Source: Punica granatum (taxonomy: Eukaryota; Streptophyta; Magnoliopsida; Myrtales; Lythraceae). Taken from it: DNA of 64,000 nucleotides. Positions 1-12,654 of this stretch are shown here, one piece after another. A model generated the notes under the pieces. That model saw only the letters and a list, made by a program, of their open reading frames with translations, was not told the origin of the DNA and searched no databases. Location: positions 20,802,811 to 20,866,810 of the forward strand of contig NC_045128.1 in NCBI RefSeq assembly GCF_007655135.1. Reading direction: 5' to 3'. The position numbers and the translations under genes were made by a program. The number at the start of each line of letters is the position of its first letter. Within the stretch, counting starts at the first letter, position 1.

Positions 1-890
1 TTTGCATCTCTTGCACTTTCTTATCAAGCTGCATTTACTACATCGGGCTCAGGCCCTGCATCGGGCTCCGGCCCTGCATCCAGCTCCGGCCCTGCATTTA
101 CTCCATCGAGCTCCGGCCCTACATTTACTGTATCGGGCTTAGGCCCTGCATCGAGCTCAGACCCTGCATCGGGCTCCTGCCCTGCATTTACTACATCGGG
201 CTTCGGCCTTACATTTACTGCATCGGGCTCACGCCCTGCATCGGGCTCCAGCCCTGCATTTACTCCATCCGGCTCAGGCCCTGTATCGGGCTCCGGCCCT
301 GCATTTACTGCATCGGGCTCAGGCCCTGCATCGGGCTCCGGCCCTGCATTTATTGCATCGGGCTCAGGCCCTGCATTGGGTTCCGGCCCCGCATTTACTG
401 CATCGGGTTCAGGCCCTGCATCGGGCTCCGACCCTGCATTTACTCCATCGGGCTCCGGCCCTACATTTAGTGCATCGGGCTCAGGCCCTGCATCGGGCTC
501 CGGCCCTGCATTTACTACATCGGGCTTCGGCCCTACATTTACTGCATCCAGCTCACGCCCTGCATCGGGCTCCGGCCCCGCGTTTACTGCATTGGGCTCC
601 GGCCTAGCATCGGGCTCCGACCCTGCATTTACTGCATCGGGCTTCGGCCCCACTTTTGGGCTCCGACCCTGCATTTACTGCATCGGGCTTCAACCCCACT
701 TTTAGGCTTCGGCCCTGCATCGGTCTCCGACCCTGCATTTACCTCTTCGGGCTTCGGCTCCACTTTTGGGCTTCGGCCCCGCATCGGACCTCAGTCCTGC
801 ATTTATTGCTTTCGAGCCCCGGCCAGCATTTACTGCTTTTGGGCTCCGGCCCCGCATTTACTGCTTTCCAGTTTTGACACCTCGCATTTA
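1..890. repeat. Minisatellite with about 45-bp composite unit
   Basis: The array alternates a block of about 26 bp (GGCCCTGCATTTACTGCATC followed by GGGCTC) with a block of about 19 bp (AGGCCCTGCATCGGGCTCC), giving a composite unit near 45 bp. Copies diverge and the array decays after about 700. Both strands stay open over hundreds of bases because the unit is a multiple of three. The Pro/Ala/Gly/Glu-rich reading frame on the minus strand is therefore a by-product, not evidence for a protein. The position, between a presumed pol and the 3' LTR, matches the hypervariable 3' UTR of Tat/Ogre elements. Confidence 0.9.
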
Positions 891-3839
891 CTGCTTTCAG
901 GCTCATCTGAAATCCAAAATCGACTTGGATTCAAATTCATCCAAGCGATACTCCGAGGAGCAAGTCTAATCCTTAAACTGCAAAGACCGGAAGTGACAGC
1001 TCCACAAACAGAGCATGACCCAACTCTCGATCGCAGGAGATACCAGCACGGTCATGCCTCCGATCAAAGAATGGATCTCACCCGTCCTCTGCCGTCGCCG
1101 CCAACTAAGCACTGGAACAACATGCGCAGTCTTCTTTAAACTCTTTTTTGCTTTAATTTGAATCCATTCCTACAAATGGGTTCCCGACATGAATAAATCC
1201 TTCAAACAGGACATTAGGACAGTCTTTTCGACACCCTATTAGTTCTGTTGGACCTGTTCGACTCGCATGTCCTCATGGGACCCTATTCCTCGAGTTTTCC
1301 CTAGGACGGTTACGCAGGCCTACTCGCAATTAGGGAAAATATGCTTATTTGACCTCAGTCACGGTCTAACCACTCCAGAGTGGTGATGACCAGATTCTCG
1401 GAAACAAATATCGTCTGCACGCGGCACCCCATGGGTCGCGGGCGGGACAAAAAGGGATTTTCCCATGGGACCACCTCACATTTCTTACCACATATTCACT
1501 CGCATAATCGTCTAATGCATTGTCTTCTTTGTCATCCTTCGCAAGGGCACATTGACCACAGGCAAAGAGCGATGCACGAGTTCATGCTTTCTCGAGAACT
1601 TGTTTCGAACCCTTTCCTTATACTTTAACGAGGGAGGTGTCCAATGATGAGGTACCCCCTATGAAGTCGAAGATGAGGACAATCGAACGAATCACTCAGC
1701 ATTTATGCAACTGTCTTCCTTGAACATTCAGTGACTTCAGCAGCGTGCACCCTCCAAGAGGCTCGTACTACAAAAAACAGCAAGAAATGATCGGAGATAT
1801 CGTACAAGACGCCTGACACAGGCCACTTCCACAAAATGAAGACCGGGGCATCCCCGATCAACATTCACACCAGGGCAACCTCGGTTCCCTATTCACGGGG
1901 CAATTTGACATTTTCTTTTCCTAGACAACAGGAGAAATTCACATGTAACGCTTGCAAGGGAAAATGACACGAAGTTCAGCTTTAGAGTGCACGAGAGTCA
2001 AACTTCCAAGAAAGCCGGCCCTCACAAAATAGGGCTGGCAACATGCAACAAGTCTCCACGATGCGAAACGCACCAAAGCGGCCTCGGCGATGCAAAGTCG
2101 AGGAGTTTCAAACAAAGACACGGGGCACAAAATAAACCCCAATTGCAAAAAAAATAAAAATAAAAACAGAGCGAAAAGTGGGAAAAACCCGCCAATGAAG
2201 AGAGAGAGAAAAAAAAGCGGGAAAAACCCGCCAACCCACAAAAGAAAGGCAATGCCTAGGTTCATCAAAAGAACCGGCGCCGCCAATCCAGAGAAATCAA
2301 CAAACCCTGACAAAAGGGGAGCAGCAGACAAAACTCCCTGACGGAGATAGAAAACAATGCACTCGGAGGTTGAATCCTTCAAAACCTTCACCCTTGCAAA
2401 CTCGAGAGATAACGCTAGGTCGAAAACCCCTTTTGGGGCAGCCTAGGCAAAAGCTAGGGAAAAAGAGAGGCACGACCAGAAACCCTTTGGGGCTTGTCAT
2501 GGCAAAAGGAGAGCTCTTCCCCTTTAGGTTGAGAGGTGCGGCCCCGAGGTGGGTGATCGTAGCAAAAGGAGAGCAAAACGAGAGATAGATAAAATTGCCC
2601 CCTAGTCTCTCACACATCGTGTGGACAAGGGATCCCTAAGGGAAGTGGCCAGGTTATCTATTCCAACACAATCCCCGATCGGCTCTCCAATACCATTCAA
2701 CCGTCCAAGAAGGAACCTTCCTCAAGCACAGTGGGCAACTGAATACGCCATCCAAGCAGTTCGGTACAACCTACACAACAGAAGGACGAAGGAAAATGGG
2801 GGTACATCTCGCTGCAAGCGTGAACCCGTGTATCTTTTTAGCTTGAGGCAACGTGCTTCCCAAGCTTTCTCTTTTCTCTTTGCCTTTGTATAACTCCAAA
2901 TGGGTCACAACCACCATTTAACAGGCTACCACAAAGCCAAAATCCCAGACATTCCTCTCCGGGGGTTTAGTCATAACGCTTTGGAAATGGTCAGACCGAG
3001 TCTGACCAAATCTGAATAGAAATCCCCAAGCGGGTTGCAAATGCAGCCGCCCTATGGTATCCTATTGAGAAGGGTTCAAAGCCAACGGATGCGTCGAACA
3101 AATGATAGAACTACTAGGGCATCGTTGGGAAGTCTCGATATGCCCAAGCATGGCTAACGGGAGCCCCTTGAGGCCTCGCATCTAGGCCTCCAAGAACGGG
3201 ACCTACTTGCACTGTCAAAGCAAAATTCTTCACGAGTTGCTCAAGCGACCCGAAACTAAAGATCTATGCGTCACAACGACGCTCTTTTTGGTGCTCACCT
3301 ATACCTATCACTTGTCAGTATTTCTCACATGATTTACTAGTAATGCCAGGATCACAGGTACTGCAAACGACAAGAACTACGGTAGACTATGATTTCCGAC
3401 CACTCGGGATACGTAGGCGCTCAACCCTAGAGCTCGAGTCCTTCAGCACGTGGCATCCGCAAAGCAAAATCCCTCATCACATCACCAGGGCAACCGCTCC
3501 AGCATCAACGTCTGTTTCCGATGAATCAGAACTCTCGGAGCAACATCGGCCCACTTCACTGCATTTGGGTTTCACGTCTGTTTCACTACAGTTAGGGTTC
3601 CGCGCCCGTTCCACTACATTCGGGTTTTACACCCAGGGTTTCATACCAACATCCGAAGAGTCTTCAGTATAGCACTCAACGCACTCAGTTGTATCTCAAG
3701 CAGATGACAAAAAACGAAGCATTTTGTCACAGCATCACTTGCACCGTCGACAAGCACAATGCCCAAATTGAATCACAATGATTCCTTCCACACCTCATTC
3801 CATTCCCAAGCATTTGCACTCATATTAGACTTTGCATTA
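891..3839 (+). other. Non-coding internal region of the left Ogre-like element
   Basis: I see no convincing gene here. All frames are short. A purine-rich stretch at 2130-2250 contains a near-duplicate of the phrase GGGAAAAACCCGCCAA (around 2181 and 2220). The composition is unlike the tandem arrays on either side. I infer it is untranslated retroelement DNA because it lies upstream of the polypurine tract and LTR. No second copy of it occurs in this window to compare with. Confidence 0.5.
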
Positions 3840-5180
3840 AATTGCGAGCTTACTTTCTAGCACCGCAAGTTTGCCAAGCCACCTCGCTCGTGCCTCTTGC
3901 AACCTTGCTGGGTCTGCTAACTCGTGCGAGTTTACTTTTCTGCAACCTTGCCGGGTCTGCTAACCCGTGCGAGCTTACTTTCCTGCACCACAAGTTCGCC
4001 GAGCCACTTCGCTCGTGCCTCTTGCAATTTTACCGGGTCTGCTAACCCGTGCGAGTTTACTTTTCTGCAACCTTGCTGGGTCTGCTAACCCGTGCGAGCT
4101 TACTTTCCTGCACCGCAAGTTTGCCGAGCCACCTCGCTCATGCCTCTTGCAACCTTGCCGAGTCTGCTAACCCGAGCGAGTTTACTTTTCTGCAACCTTG
4201 CCGGGTTTGCTAACCCGTGCGAGCTTACTTTCCTGCACCGCAAGTTCGCCGAGCCACCTCGCTCGTGCCTCTTGCAACCTTGCCAGGTCTGCTAACCCGT
4301 GCGAGTTTACTTTTTTGCAACCTTGCCGGGTCTGCTAACTCGTGCTAGCTTACTTTCCTGCATCGCAAGTTCGCCGAGCCACCTCGCTCGTGCTTCTTGC
4401 AACCTTGCCGGGTCTGCTAACCCGTGCGAGTTTACTTTTCAGCAACCTTGCTGGGTCTGCTAACCCGTGCTAGCTTACTTTCCTGCATCGCAAGTTCGCC
4501 GTGCCACCTCGCTCGTGCCTCTTGCAACCTTGCCGGGTCTGCTAACCCGTGCGAGCTTACTTTCCTGTACCGCAAGTTTGCCGAGCCACACCGCTCGTGC
4601 CTTTTGCAACCTTGCCGGGTCTGCTAACCCGTGCGAGTTTACTTTTCTGCAACCTTGCCGAGTCTGCTAACCCGTGCGAGCTTACTTTCCTGCATCGCAA
4701 GTTCGCCGAGCCACCTCGCTCATGCCTCTTGCAACCTTGCCGGGTCTGCTAACCCGAGCGAGTTTACTTTTCTGCAACCTTGCCGGGTCTGCTAACCCGT
4801 GCAAGCTTACTTTCCTGCACCGCAAGTTCGCCGAGCCACCTCGCTCGTGCCTCTTGCAACCTTGTCGGGTCTGCTAACCCGTGCGAGTTTACTTTTCTGC
4901 AACCTTGTTGAGTCTGCTAACCCGTGCGAGCTTACTTTCCTGCACCGCAAGTTCGCCGAGCCACCTCGCTCGTGCCTTTTGCAACCTTGCCAGGTCTGCT
5001 AACCCGTGCGAGCTTACTTTCCTGCACCGCAAGTTCGCCGAGCCACCTCGCTCGTGCCTCTTGCAACCTTGCCGGGTCTGCTAACCCGTGCGAACTTACT
5101 TTCCTGCACCGCAAATTCGCTCCCTCGTGCCTCTTGTAACATTTCCGGGTTTGCTAACCCGTGCGAGTTTACTTTATTGC
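3840..5180 (+). repeat. Tandem array of 125-bp units
   Basis: The phrase CGAGCTTACTTTCCTGCACC recurs at a 125-bp step (about 3844, 3969, 4094, 4219) and again from 4549 to 4924, with two irregular copies of about 82 bp. Each unit contains two GGGTCTGCTAACCCGTGCGA modules, one followed by TTTACTTTTCTGC and the other by CTTACTTTCCTGC, so the unit itself arose from a duplication. Copies are highly similar, which suggests recent homogenisation. The short reading frames across it are shadows of the period. It is the second array in the 3' region of the left Ogre-like element. Confidence 0.93.
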
Positions 5181-5590
5181 TTCTCAGGTTTGCTGGGTCC
5201 TCTCACTTACACATCTTGCAAAACTTAGGGCAAGCGCCCTCTCTTTTGCCTTGCACTTTGCAATTTCCATTAAGCTTTGCACTTTCCCTTAAGCTTCGCA
5301 CTTCCCTTTAACCTTTGCACTCTTTACTTCCAACCGCGCATTGTTTACATGTTTCCCTTTTACGTCATTTCATGTTACTACATATGCTGTCTTCATACAT
5401 CTTTTCTTTACTTTATGCAAAAGCTTGTCCAAACCTAATTTTATTTCTTCTTTCTTCACATTAGGTACACAATTCCCTTCATATCCAAAGAAGGATGAAA
5501 AGATTGTCAAGGGAGATGGCAAAGCGATTCACTACGACCAAAACGGGGTTCTTCTTTATGTCTTTGGCCGAATCCTTTATCCGAGCATCC

Positions 5591-5608
5591 AGCCAAAGAG
5601 GGGCAAGC
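5591..5608 (+). promoter_or_regulatory. Polypurine tract (plus-strand primer site) before the 3' LTR
   Basis: The run AGCCAAAGAGGGGCAAGC ends directly at the TGTCAACACC start of the LTR. A purine-rich tract abutting the 3' LTR is what reverse transcription of an LTR element requires, so this fixes the LTR boundary and the plus-strand orientation. Confidence 0.75.
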
Positions 5609-7221
5609 TGTCAACACCCCATTTTGGTCCATCCAGTAAATGGAGCTCATTGACAGCATGCAAGCTCTAACTTGAGCATAGTACCGAAAAACGGCTCAAC
5701 AGAGCGGAAAATCACTATTCATCCTCAAGTCGACGAAATCGGGCAAATGACACATACACCCGACAGAAGGACTCTAGGGGTCACCAAAAGGCAACAGAGC
5801 GACCAGAGAGCTCAACAATGTCCAAAATTGGCATTTTCAGTATATCACACGGACGGTGCTATTTTCCGATAGTTCGCTCGATTGGCGGAAGATAGCCAAT
5901 ATTGGACTTCAAAAATCCACTTCAATGCCAAATAGATGAAAACTGTCCCCAAAGGCATTTTGCAAATCATCTACTCTATACAGAACAACTTTCTGTATAC
6001 AAACAACTTTTCAGTGGAAGTCCAAAAATGCCGATTTCCTAGAGAAAAGTTAATTCCAAATGTCATATTCGGCCATGCTCCACTAGCACACAGAGCATGA
6101 ACAATGTTTCAGATTGTCTCTTGGACGCCATACAGATACTTAGAATGACTTTCGAACGACAAAGCAGGGATAGCCTTCTTCGGAAGAGCATAGCCGGATA
6201 CTGGTCTGACATAATTACGGCAAATGAAGTTCATACTGCATTACCCTGGAAACTCTAGCGGACATTCACAATTGGGCAAAACAGACGGCAAAACCCTTTG
6301 CAGTTTTCCGAGTAACCTCCGAAGAACAGAAATGGTCATTTTCAAATGCATATCCAGAGGACCTTCTGACGGAAACTTGACGCCGAACGCCTACCCTACA
6401 CCAAGCTAGCCTTCTCAAGCCTCAACGTGGAATTGTTGGAATAAATCACACAACTCATCTAGACCTCCCGAGCAGTGTTTTAGAGGTCTCAGATGCACTT
6501 TTCAAGTCCTTGGAGGTCTAATCTCGACAAACAGAGATTACAGTAATCTCCGGAGTGCCCAAGCAACTCAGAAATCATTCTGAGAAATTCAGTTTCGGCT
6601 TCCTAGGACGTCTCCGGCCCCACGTTAGCATTACCGGCTTAAGGGTCAATTGTTCACGTTGTCTGACAATTCATGTCAAAATGACCAACGTGGGATGCAG
6701 ATACAAGATATGCTGTTAGAAGCGGTTAACTTCGCTCCGGTCACCCGGAACAGGCAAAAACGGCTTCCGAGCCTCGTACGCACTCGAAGCATTCTTCCAC
6801 GAAAATTGACAATCTTGGGCTTATCGGGATCGTTTTCTCGCGCACATTGTCGATACAACGTTCTTTCCAGTCACGGAACTGGAACACGTAACCGATCGAC
6901 ATCCGAGCATTCCCGATTCACATCCAATCTCGTGTGGGACCCACGGGACCTTCTCCCCCTCGCCAAAGACAAGCAGAACCACCCCTCTCTTGTCATCTTC
7001 TTCTTCAAGCCAAGAAGATAACTTGCCTTTGTCTTCCTTTTACAAAATATCTAAGTGTTTCAATTCAACACTCCAACTTCCCATCCAAGCCATCAATGCT
7101 CTTATCTCTTCTCCATTAATGTAATGGATGAGGATTGAGCTTGATATTTCCTTAAGAAATTCGGATTCCACTAATCCGTGGCCCTAATTGCACTTTTCAT
7201 CACTAATCTTGCATTTAAGCT

Positions 7222-7236
7222 TTCCTATATATTGTC
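7222..7236 (+). promoter_or_regulatory. TATA-like core of the Ogre-like LTR
   Basis: TTCCTATATATTGTCC lies in a conserved block that reads CATTAAGTTAATCA shortly downstream. The same arrangement is seen at 46890 (CTATAAATTGCCC), 50345 (CATATATATTGC) and, weaker, 31402 (CTATAAGTGCC). Conservation of a TATA element plus the following motif in four LTRs makes it the likely RNA polymerase II promoter of the family. No transcript start can be seen from sequence alone. Confidence 0.5.
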
Positions 7237-7559
7237 CAAATGTCATTAACTTAATCATTCACCTTCAAGCACTCTTTCTCTAGCATTTCTCACTCAAACA
7301 AATGCTCTCAACCTCCCAAGAACTTCAGCAAAATCGCAGCAAGCAAGAACCACCCAAAAACCAAGCAAAACACTCGAGACTTAAATCGGAATCCATCACG
7401 ACTGAAATCCAAACTTCACCAAAATTCATATCCTATATGTTTTTTACCCCCTTTATCCATTTCCGAGCTTAGATTTCAAGTTTGAAGCCTCTAAGTTAGA
7501 GAATCAGCTTAGTACAGAATCGAGCACAGTTTTGGTCCGACCGGGTCAAAACTTCCAAC

Positions 7560-8190
7560 CCTGTTTTCTGACCTTTTCGAGTCAGTCTGAACTTTCAAAA
7601 CCCATCAAACACCTCCGGGGGTTCGTTAGAAGTCGGGAGCCACTGACCTTGCTCAAAAATTCCATCGAAATCCACCGTTATGAATTCTGACCCGAAAACT
7701 GCTCAGTCGGGCCGGCTTTTCTGACTGTGTGTTCGGTTTTCTTGTAGATCGGGTCGATCCGTGACCCTTTTCGACGAACAACCACTTCTATCACCTCTAG
7801 GGGTCAGCTAGGAGTCAAGAGCCGTTGGCCTTGCTAAAAAATTTCATCGGAATCCATCATTATGAATTCCGACCCGAAAACTGCCCAGTCGGGCCAGTTT
7901 CCTTTCCGTGCTCTGTTTTCGGTGATTTTTGCAGGACTGTACGGGTCAACCCGACAATTCTAGGAACAAACGACCACCACAGTCACCTAGAGTGGTCCCT
8001 CGGCTACCCAAGGCCATCGACCTTGCCTCAAAATTCCATCGGGAGCCTCCGTGGCGACGTCCGACCCCACTTGTGCCAGTCGGGTCTGTCCACCCTTCCA
8101 GTCGGGTCTGTTGCTACCATTCGGGTCTGTTCAAGCCAAAACAGCCCAAACCCGACCCACCAACGGTCCAACCCGATTCTTGAAGGTCCC
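7560..8190 (+). repeat. Tandem array of about 185 bp, about three copies, inside LTR copy 1
   Basis: Diverged copies share TCAGTCGGGCC-like and CGACCCGAAAACTGC phrases, the block GGGTCAGCTAGGAGTCAAGAG, and the phrase AATTCCATCGGGAGCCTCCG. Spacing between copies is about 180-190 bp. The array sits between the TATA region and the conserved GACTTAGAGGAGCTAGGAC motif (about 8225). LTR copies 2 and 4 carry other arrays in about the same place. Confidence 0.7.
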
Positions 8191-10764
8191 ATCCCGCCTC
8201 TCGGGACCAGGTATGACCATTCCCGACTTAGAGGAGCTAGGACTTTTATATTATTGTCGTGTTTATGGAGTTTTAAGGGGTTTTAAGCATGATTTTAATT
8301 CCAAAATTTAATTTTATGCAATTTCCTTATTACACCATGCATGTTTATCATCGTTTAACGTGCTAGTATGTCGGGAAATATTTAAATCGAAGTCGAGGAA
8401 ACCAACCCGACCCGGAAAAGCCGAGATCGTTCGGGTTAACCTCTCCATGAGATAACCGAGAGAATTGTTGACCTTTTTGGGTCAAGACCGGATTCCTTTG
8501 CCCCGAGTTAAATTGTTGCCCGAGTTTTATTGTTTTTCTCACATCCATGAAGTCGGTATTGTTTTATCGATTCCTTTAATAATATGTTTGTGCATGTTTG
8601 CATGTTTGAATGTGTTATTTAAATCATGATAATGCCAACTTTCGTTTAATCGTGTTATTTAACATGTTTGATGTTTGAGCATGCGAGAAACGATTCAAAA
8701 CAAGACGGGGAAAACTCGTGAAACGAAATACAAGCCATGAGACCTCTCGGCTTTCTCCAAGGAGAATAGGCCGAGAGTCTCATGGAGTTATTCGGGTTCC
8801 ATGAAGCTTCCTCTTCCTGTTTTAAATCCGTTCTCAGATTTCGTGTAATTTGCAAGTTCAATTACATCGAGAATTTCACATGAAATGTCTTTCCATGCAT
8901 GGATTCGCAATTCGAAGACCCTTTCGGGCCTATTAGGACCAAAGGGTGTTTCAGCCATCATTGGCCGAATCATCCTCGATCTTTCTTTACCCGTCTTGGT
9001 CGCCGAGTCACAAATCGTTTTTACAATTAATGCATTCGGCACAACCCTTAAGCATTAATTTCACGAACAGGTTAATCGGGACGCTCACATGATTAAACCC
9101 ACTTCACACTGATAAAGTTTACACGAATTGGCCATTAACTGATAACTCGCGTTGATGAGTTGTCAAATGACGTTGGTGCCCTTTTCAAACTTATTAATTT
9201 CAAAACCCGAAACGCGCGGTCCGATATAGCATGGACGTCTGAAAAGGGCTTCTGTGTCTCAACTTGAGTTTTTACCTGATTCCAGGTAACTCAGGTGAGG
9301 ATACAGAAGATCTTTCTAGATCACTTCCGGACAGATCGAGCAGTTCTTTTGCTTTTTCGGGGTTCTTGCACAACCCTGGACTATCCAGGGAATTGGTCGA
9401 CACCGTCTACAGGCCGAGGTGGCCCGCACTACGATGTTTCCCCTTTTCTGAAAACAATTTTCAAATAAAGGGCAAAATCGTCTTTTCACAATTTAGCGAC
9501 ACCCCTAGGGTTAGGATGACAAGAACACTACAGTACGGGATAAGAACGGGCTACTTGTTCAGGTGCAGGTTCATCTGCATAGCCTTTTCTTATCTAACTG
9601 ATGAGTTTCTGTCATCCTAACATAGACTCGGGTAACTAAAACGGTTATCTCTGTCAGAAAACATGCAAAATGCTAATTAACCTTTCACTCGACCTAACCA
9701 AACACTAGATAATGGTTAGGAGGAATTCTAGATTCCAAATCTAAAGTTAAAACACAAGTTTGGCTAATTCAGTGGAAATTCAGTGTCACAATACAAAACA
9801 ATTGTAAAAGCAATCCACATACAGGAAACTTGACTACGAACATCTGATATGTCTGGTTCTCAAACCAAAGCCGAATGCTAAAACATTAGCACGCGTTTGT
9901 TTGTCTAGGGTAGGATTTGCATGCCAAACTACCCCGGATTAACAATTTGCTAAAACACGTACATTTGACAATAACAAACACCTTGTCTGTTATTAACATG
10001 TTGCGTGTTATCTTTTCGCAACTGTTTGCCATGCGGGTCGAGCCTGATCCTTAGGCCGAATAATATTAGGGTTCAACGCCCTAATCATCAATCACAGGGT
10101 CCAACGCCCTAATCAATACTCACAGGGTCCAACGCCCTATTCAGTGAGAGCGTGCATTGAATTTCAGTTCTTCGGTCTTTTCCCTAAACTCACGGTGAGT
10201 TAGAGCGGAATAATAACCGAACGCGAGTCGACTAGAATTCGGCCATTTGTAATTTGTATTTATTGTTTTCGAGAGCATTGTAAGGATTTTATTTTGTACA
10301 TTTATTCTGTAAGAATTCCAGTCAGTAAGCGAACGGTCCGAGAATCGAATTAATCGAATCGGTCTAATGCTTGCCCAAGATACAAGTAAATCCAAGAACT
10401 CGCAGTTCTGGTTCACGCAGGGATTCAACCTCCATGGTTCGATGAACTGTAACGCAAGATTGTGAACCAATTCCCCGACATACGGCTTTACTTCTCTCTC
10501 GGCTTCTTAACCGACATCGTTTGGTTCACCGAATCTCCGGTGTCAAAACGTGCGAGTCGAGTGCAACTTAATTCAAGTGGTAAATAATAAAACATGCAAG
10601 CCTAGCAAACCAGAGTACCGAAAGGCCGTGCAGGATATAGGCCCACACGTAACATGAACCCCCGAACACAGACTTTCCGGTTCCGCACAGATCAATGCCT
10701 TAACAACAAACTAGATGTTCCATGCCCCTAGACCCGGGTAACTTATCCGCTCTCGACCTTCGGG

Positions 10765-11261
10765 ATATGAAGCCACGACCGTTAATATTCTATAAGTCTA
10801 TTTAGAAGATAATCCCCATTCAAAGGGCTGAATTTAGTTGCTTTTCAATAACTTGGGCCTATTTCATTTTGGGCTCATTACACTTAGGATTTATTTTGGC
10901 CAAGTCCATTAGCCCATTTAGGTTATCAGCTAGTATCTCTCTATAAATAGGCATGTGGCATCCCTAGAAAAAATAGATCAATTTTTATTCAACTTTGTGA
11001 GAGAGGTTTTCTCTTAGCTGTTCTTTAGCAACTTCGTCGATATTGCAAGTGTGATGACTTGTGATTCCCGTCATTTATAATATTGGTTTCTAGCTCCTTA
11101 TAGCTAGCGGATCAATATTTCATTTTATAATATTGGTTTGTGGCTCTTTATAGTCATTGGGTCAATATTCTCTATCCTTGAAACCTTCATTAGACGATCC
11201 CGGGTTTAATCTCATTCTATTGTTGTTGGGTCTCGCGACAGGTTCGTTGAGGTTCGCATCA
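10765..11261 (+). repeat. 5'-truncated LTR of family B (TGATG...CATCA type)
   Basis: It matches 31972-32464 closely, from GAAGCCATGACCGTT through a CTCTATAAATAGGCATGTG promoter core to the terminal GGTTCGCATCA. A duplicated block of about 60 bp (AATATTGGTTTCTAGCTCC, then AATATTGGTTTGTGGCTC) is present in both copies. The first 200 or so bases of the full LTR are absent here. It directly abuts the broken end of Ogre-like LTR copy 1, so the junction at 10764/10765 is a deletion or recombination point. Confidence 0.85.
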
Positions 11262-11842
11262 CTTGCTACTTCGTACATTCAAAAAAATTCAAAGAATTAG
11301 AAGAGATTCTGGGAAAACCTTGTGTGATAAGTTGTAGCTAATCGAAAGATTGGGACGTTTTGTTTTCTTTCAGTTTCGGGCCGAGCTCATCGGTGAGCTT
11401 TTCCGACAACTGATGAACTCATAGTCGGGCAAGAGAGAACACTTTTTTCTTTAATATTTTTTATTTCAATTTTATATAATTAAAAAATAATATTTTATAT
11501 TAAGATCGGGGCCACATAAGATAGTATTAGACACGTCAGTTGTCACGTTAGAAAATGTTAATGCCGTCTGGGTGGAGTTAATGAATTGTACTTAACTGAA
11601 ACATTTTAAAAGGTTTTGTACTTAATTGCTATAAAAAAAAACTCTTTGTATCAATTGCGTTAGTTGTGTAATGTACCTCCGATGCAATTTATCCTGCACT
11701 TGCAAGAGTGCGCGTGCACACTACATTAGGCCAATCGGCGGGGCCATAACGTTCAGGTATCCCAAGTTGTTTTTGGATTTTTCTGTTAGTTTTCAGAGAA
11801 GCTTTTCAGATTCCAAAGAATATATTTTTGAATTTTAAGGCT
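11262..11842. other. Unassigned AT-rich DNA
   Basis: No coding frame, terminal repeat or match to another part of the window was recognised. It may be internal sequence following the family-B LTR, since it begins right after the LTR end CATCA, but no primer-binding site motif is evident. Confidence 0.3.
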
Positions 11843-12354
11843 GCGTTTGGTTTGAGAGTTGGATTTTGATTTTAATTGGTTGATTTTGATTTTAATTGGA
11901 TTGTAATGATTGTGGTGTTGAATTATGAGAAAACGTGTGAAAAAGTAATGAATAGTTAGGAGAATTTAATATTAAAAATTGAATTGAGTATAATGAAGTT
12001 GTATGTGAATTTATGTATGGGGCCCACCTTTTTTACTTTGAAGAGTTTATTTTTGTTGTGTAGTGAGTAGAGTTAAAGTTAGAGTTAAAATCTTAGGCCC
12101 TGTTTGGATTCGAAGTTAAAATCACCATAATTTTAACTTTAACTCTACACTACACAACAAAACACACATTTGAAAAGTCAAACTGGTGGGTCTCATATCT
12201 TATTCAAACACACAATCTCATTATACACAATTATCTACTACATCCATTTATTTTATTTAAAGTCAAACTGGTAGGCCCACAAACCCTTGTCTTCTTCCTC
12301 AGTTAAAGTTAAAGTTAAAGTTTCGTTGACTTTAACTCCAAATCCAAACGGCCC
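11843..12354. mobile_element. MITE pair or compound MITE
   Basis: The right part, 12096-12354, has clear terminal inverted repeats: GGCCCTGTTTGGATTCGAAG at the left, and the complement of GGGCCGTTTGGATTTGGAGT at the right. Its interior is AT-rich and contains ACTACACAACAAAACACACA. The left part starts GGCTGCGTTTGGTTTGAGAG at 11843 and shares the TTTGTTGTGTAGTGAGTAGA core, but I could not find its own matching right end, so it may be a half element or the host of the second. No protein is encoded. The family recurs at 17125, 42355 and, with different ends, 42959. Confidence 0.65.
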
Positions 12355-12654
12355 GTTAAAATCAGATCTTGAAAACAAACGGAGCATAAAATTTTGGAAA
12401 CACAAAATGTCGATATTTCTTGAAAACTCGCATTTGTGTCAACTTGTCTACCGCAGTTTAGGGTTAAAAATTATCCTGCAGGTTCAGCGAATCATCAAAG
12501 ATATTTTCAGCACCCCGTTTTAGTCTATCGACACTCTAGGATTGTCGACACATTCATTGCTTTTGAACACAAGAGTATCTCTTTAATTTAACTCTAATTT
12601 TATCTTTTTAGAAAAAAAAAATATATGCTACAAGAAGTTTTTGGGTTGTATGTG

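Larger units (their letters stand above)
1..10764 (+). mobile_element. 3' portion of an Ogre/Tat-like Ty3/gypsy element with its 3' LTR
   Basis: This stretch reads as the tail of a giant LTR retrotransposon. It has non-coding internal DNA with two tandem arrays, a polypurine tract at 5591-5608, then an LTR starting TGTCAACACC at 5609. The assignment rests on clear similarity of 5609-10764 to the LTR at 48741-54223, which is followed by a PBS and Ogre/Tat-type coding regions. Tat/Ogre elements are known to carry long, repeat-rich 3' untranslated regions, which fits 1-5590. The coding part would lie left of the window. The LTR's last 250 or so bases are replaced by another LTR family at 10765. 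Confidence 0.8.
5609..10764 (+). repeat. Ogre-like LTR, copy 1 (3' LTR, 3' end truncated)
   Basis: It starts TGTCAACACCCCATTTTGG and can be followed side by side with the copies at 19591, 45317 and 48741. Shared landmarks include a segment with AATTCCAAATGTCATATTCG (about 6052), the block around AACAGAGATTACAGTAATCT, a TATA region near 7226, and a late block with AACGCCCTAATCA repeats near 10080. It is at least 5156 bp and lacks the last 250 or so bases found in copy 4, because it joins a different LTR family at 10765. It contains a tandem array at 7560-8190. Confidence 0.85.

Noticed and set aside
24..674. 216-codon Pro/Glu/Asp-rich open frame on the minus strand
   Set aside because: It follows exactly the 45-bp repeat period, and the opposite strand is open as well. 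Nothing besides repetition supports a protein.
3840..5180. CRISPR array
   Set aside because: The units are contiguous 125-bp tandem repeats without unique spacers, and the DNA is plant nuclear.
7825..8311. Open frames of 84-153 codons in LTR copy 1
   Set aside because: They overlap in three frames within the 185-bp array and are not conserved in other LTR copies.
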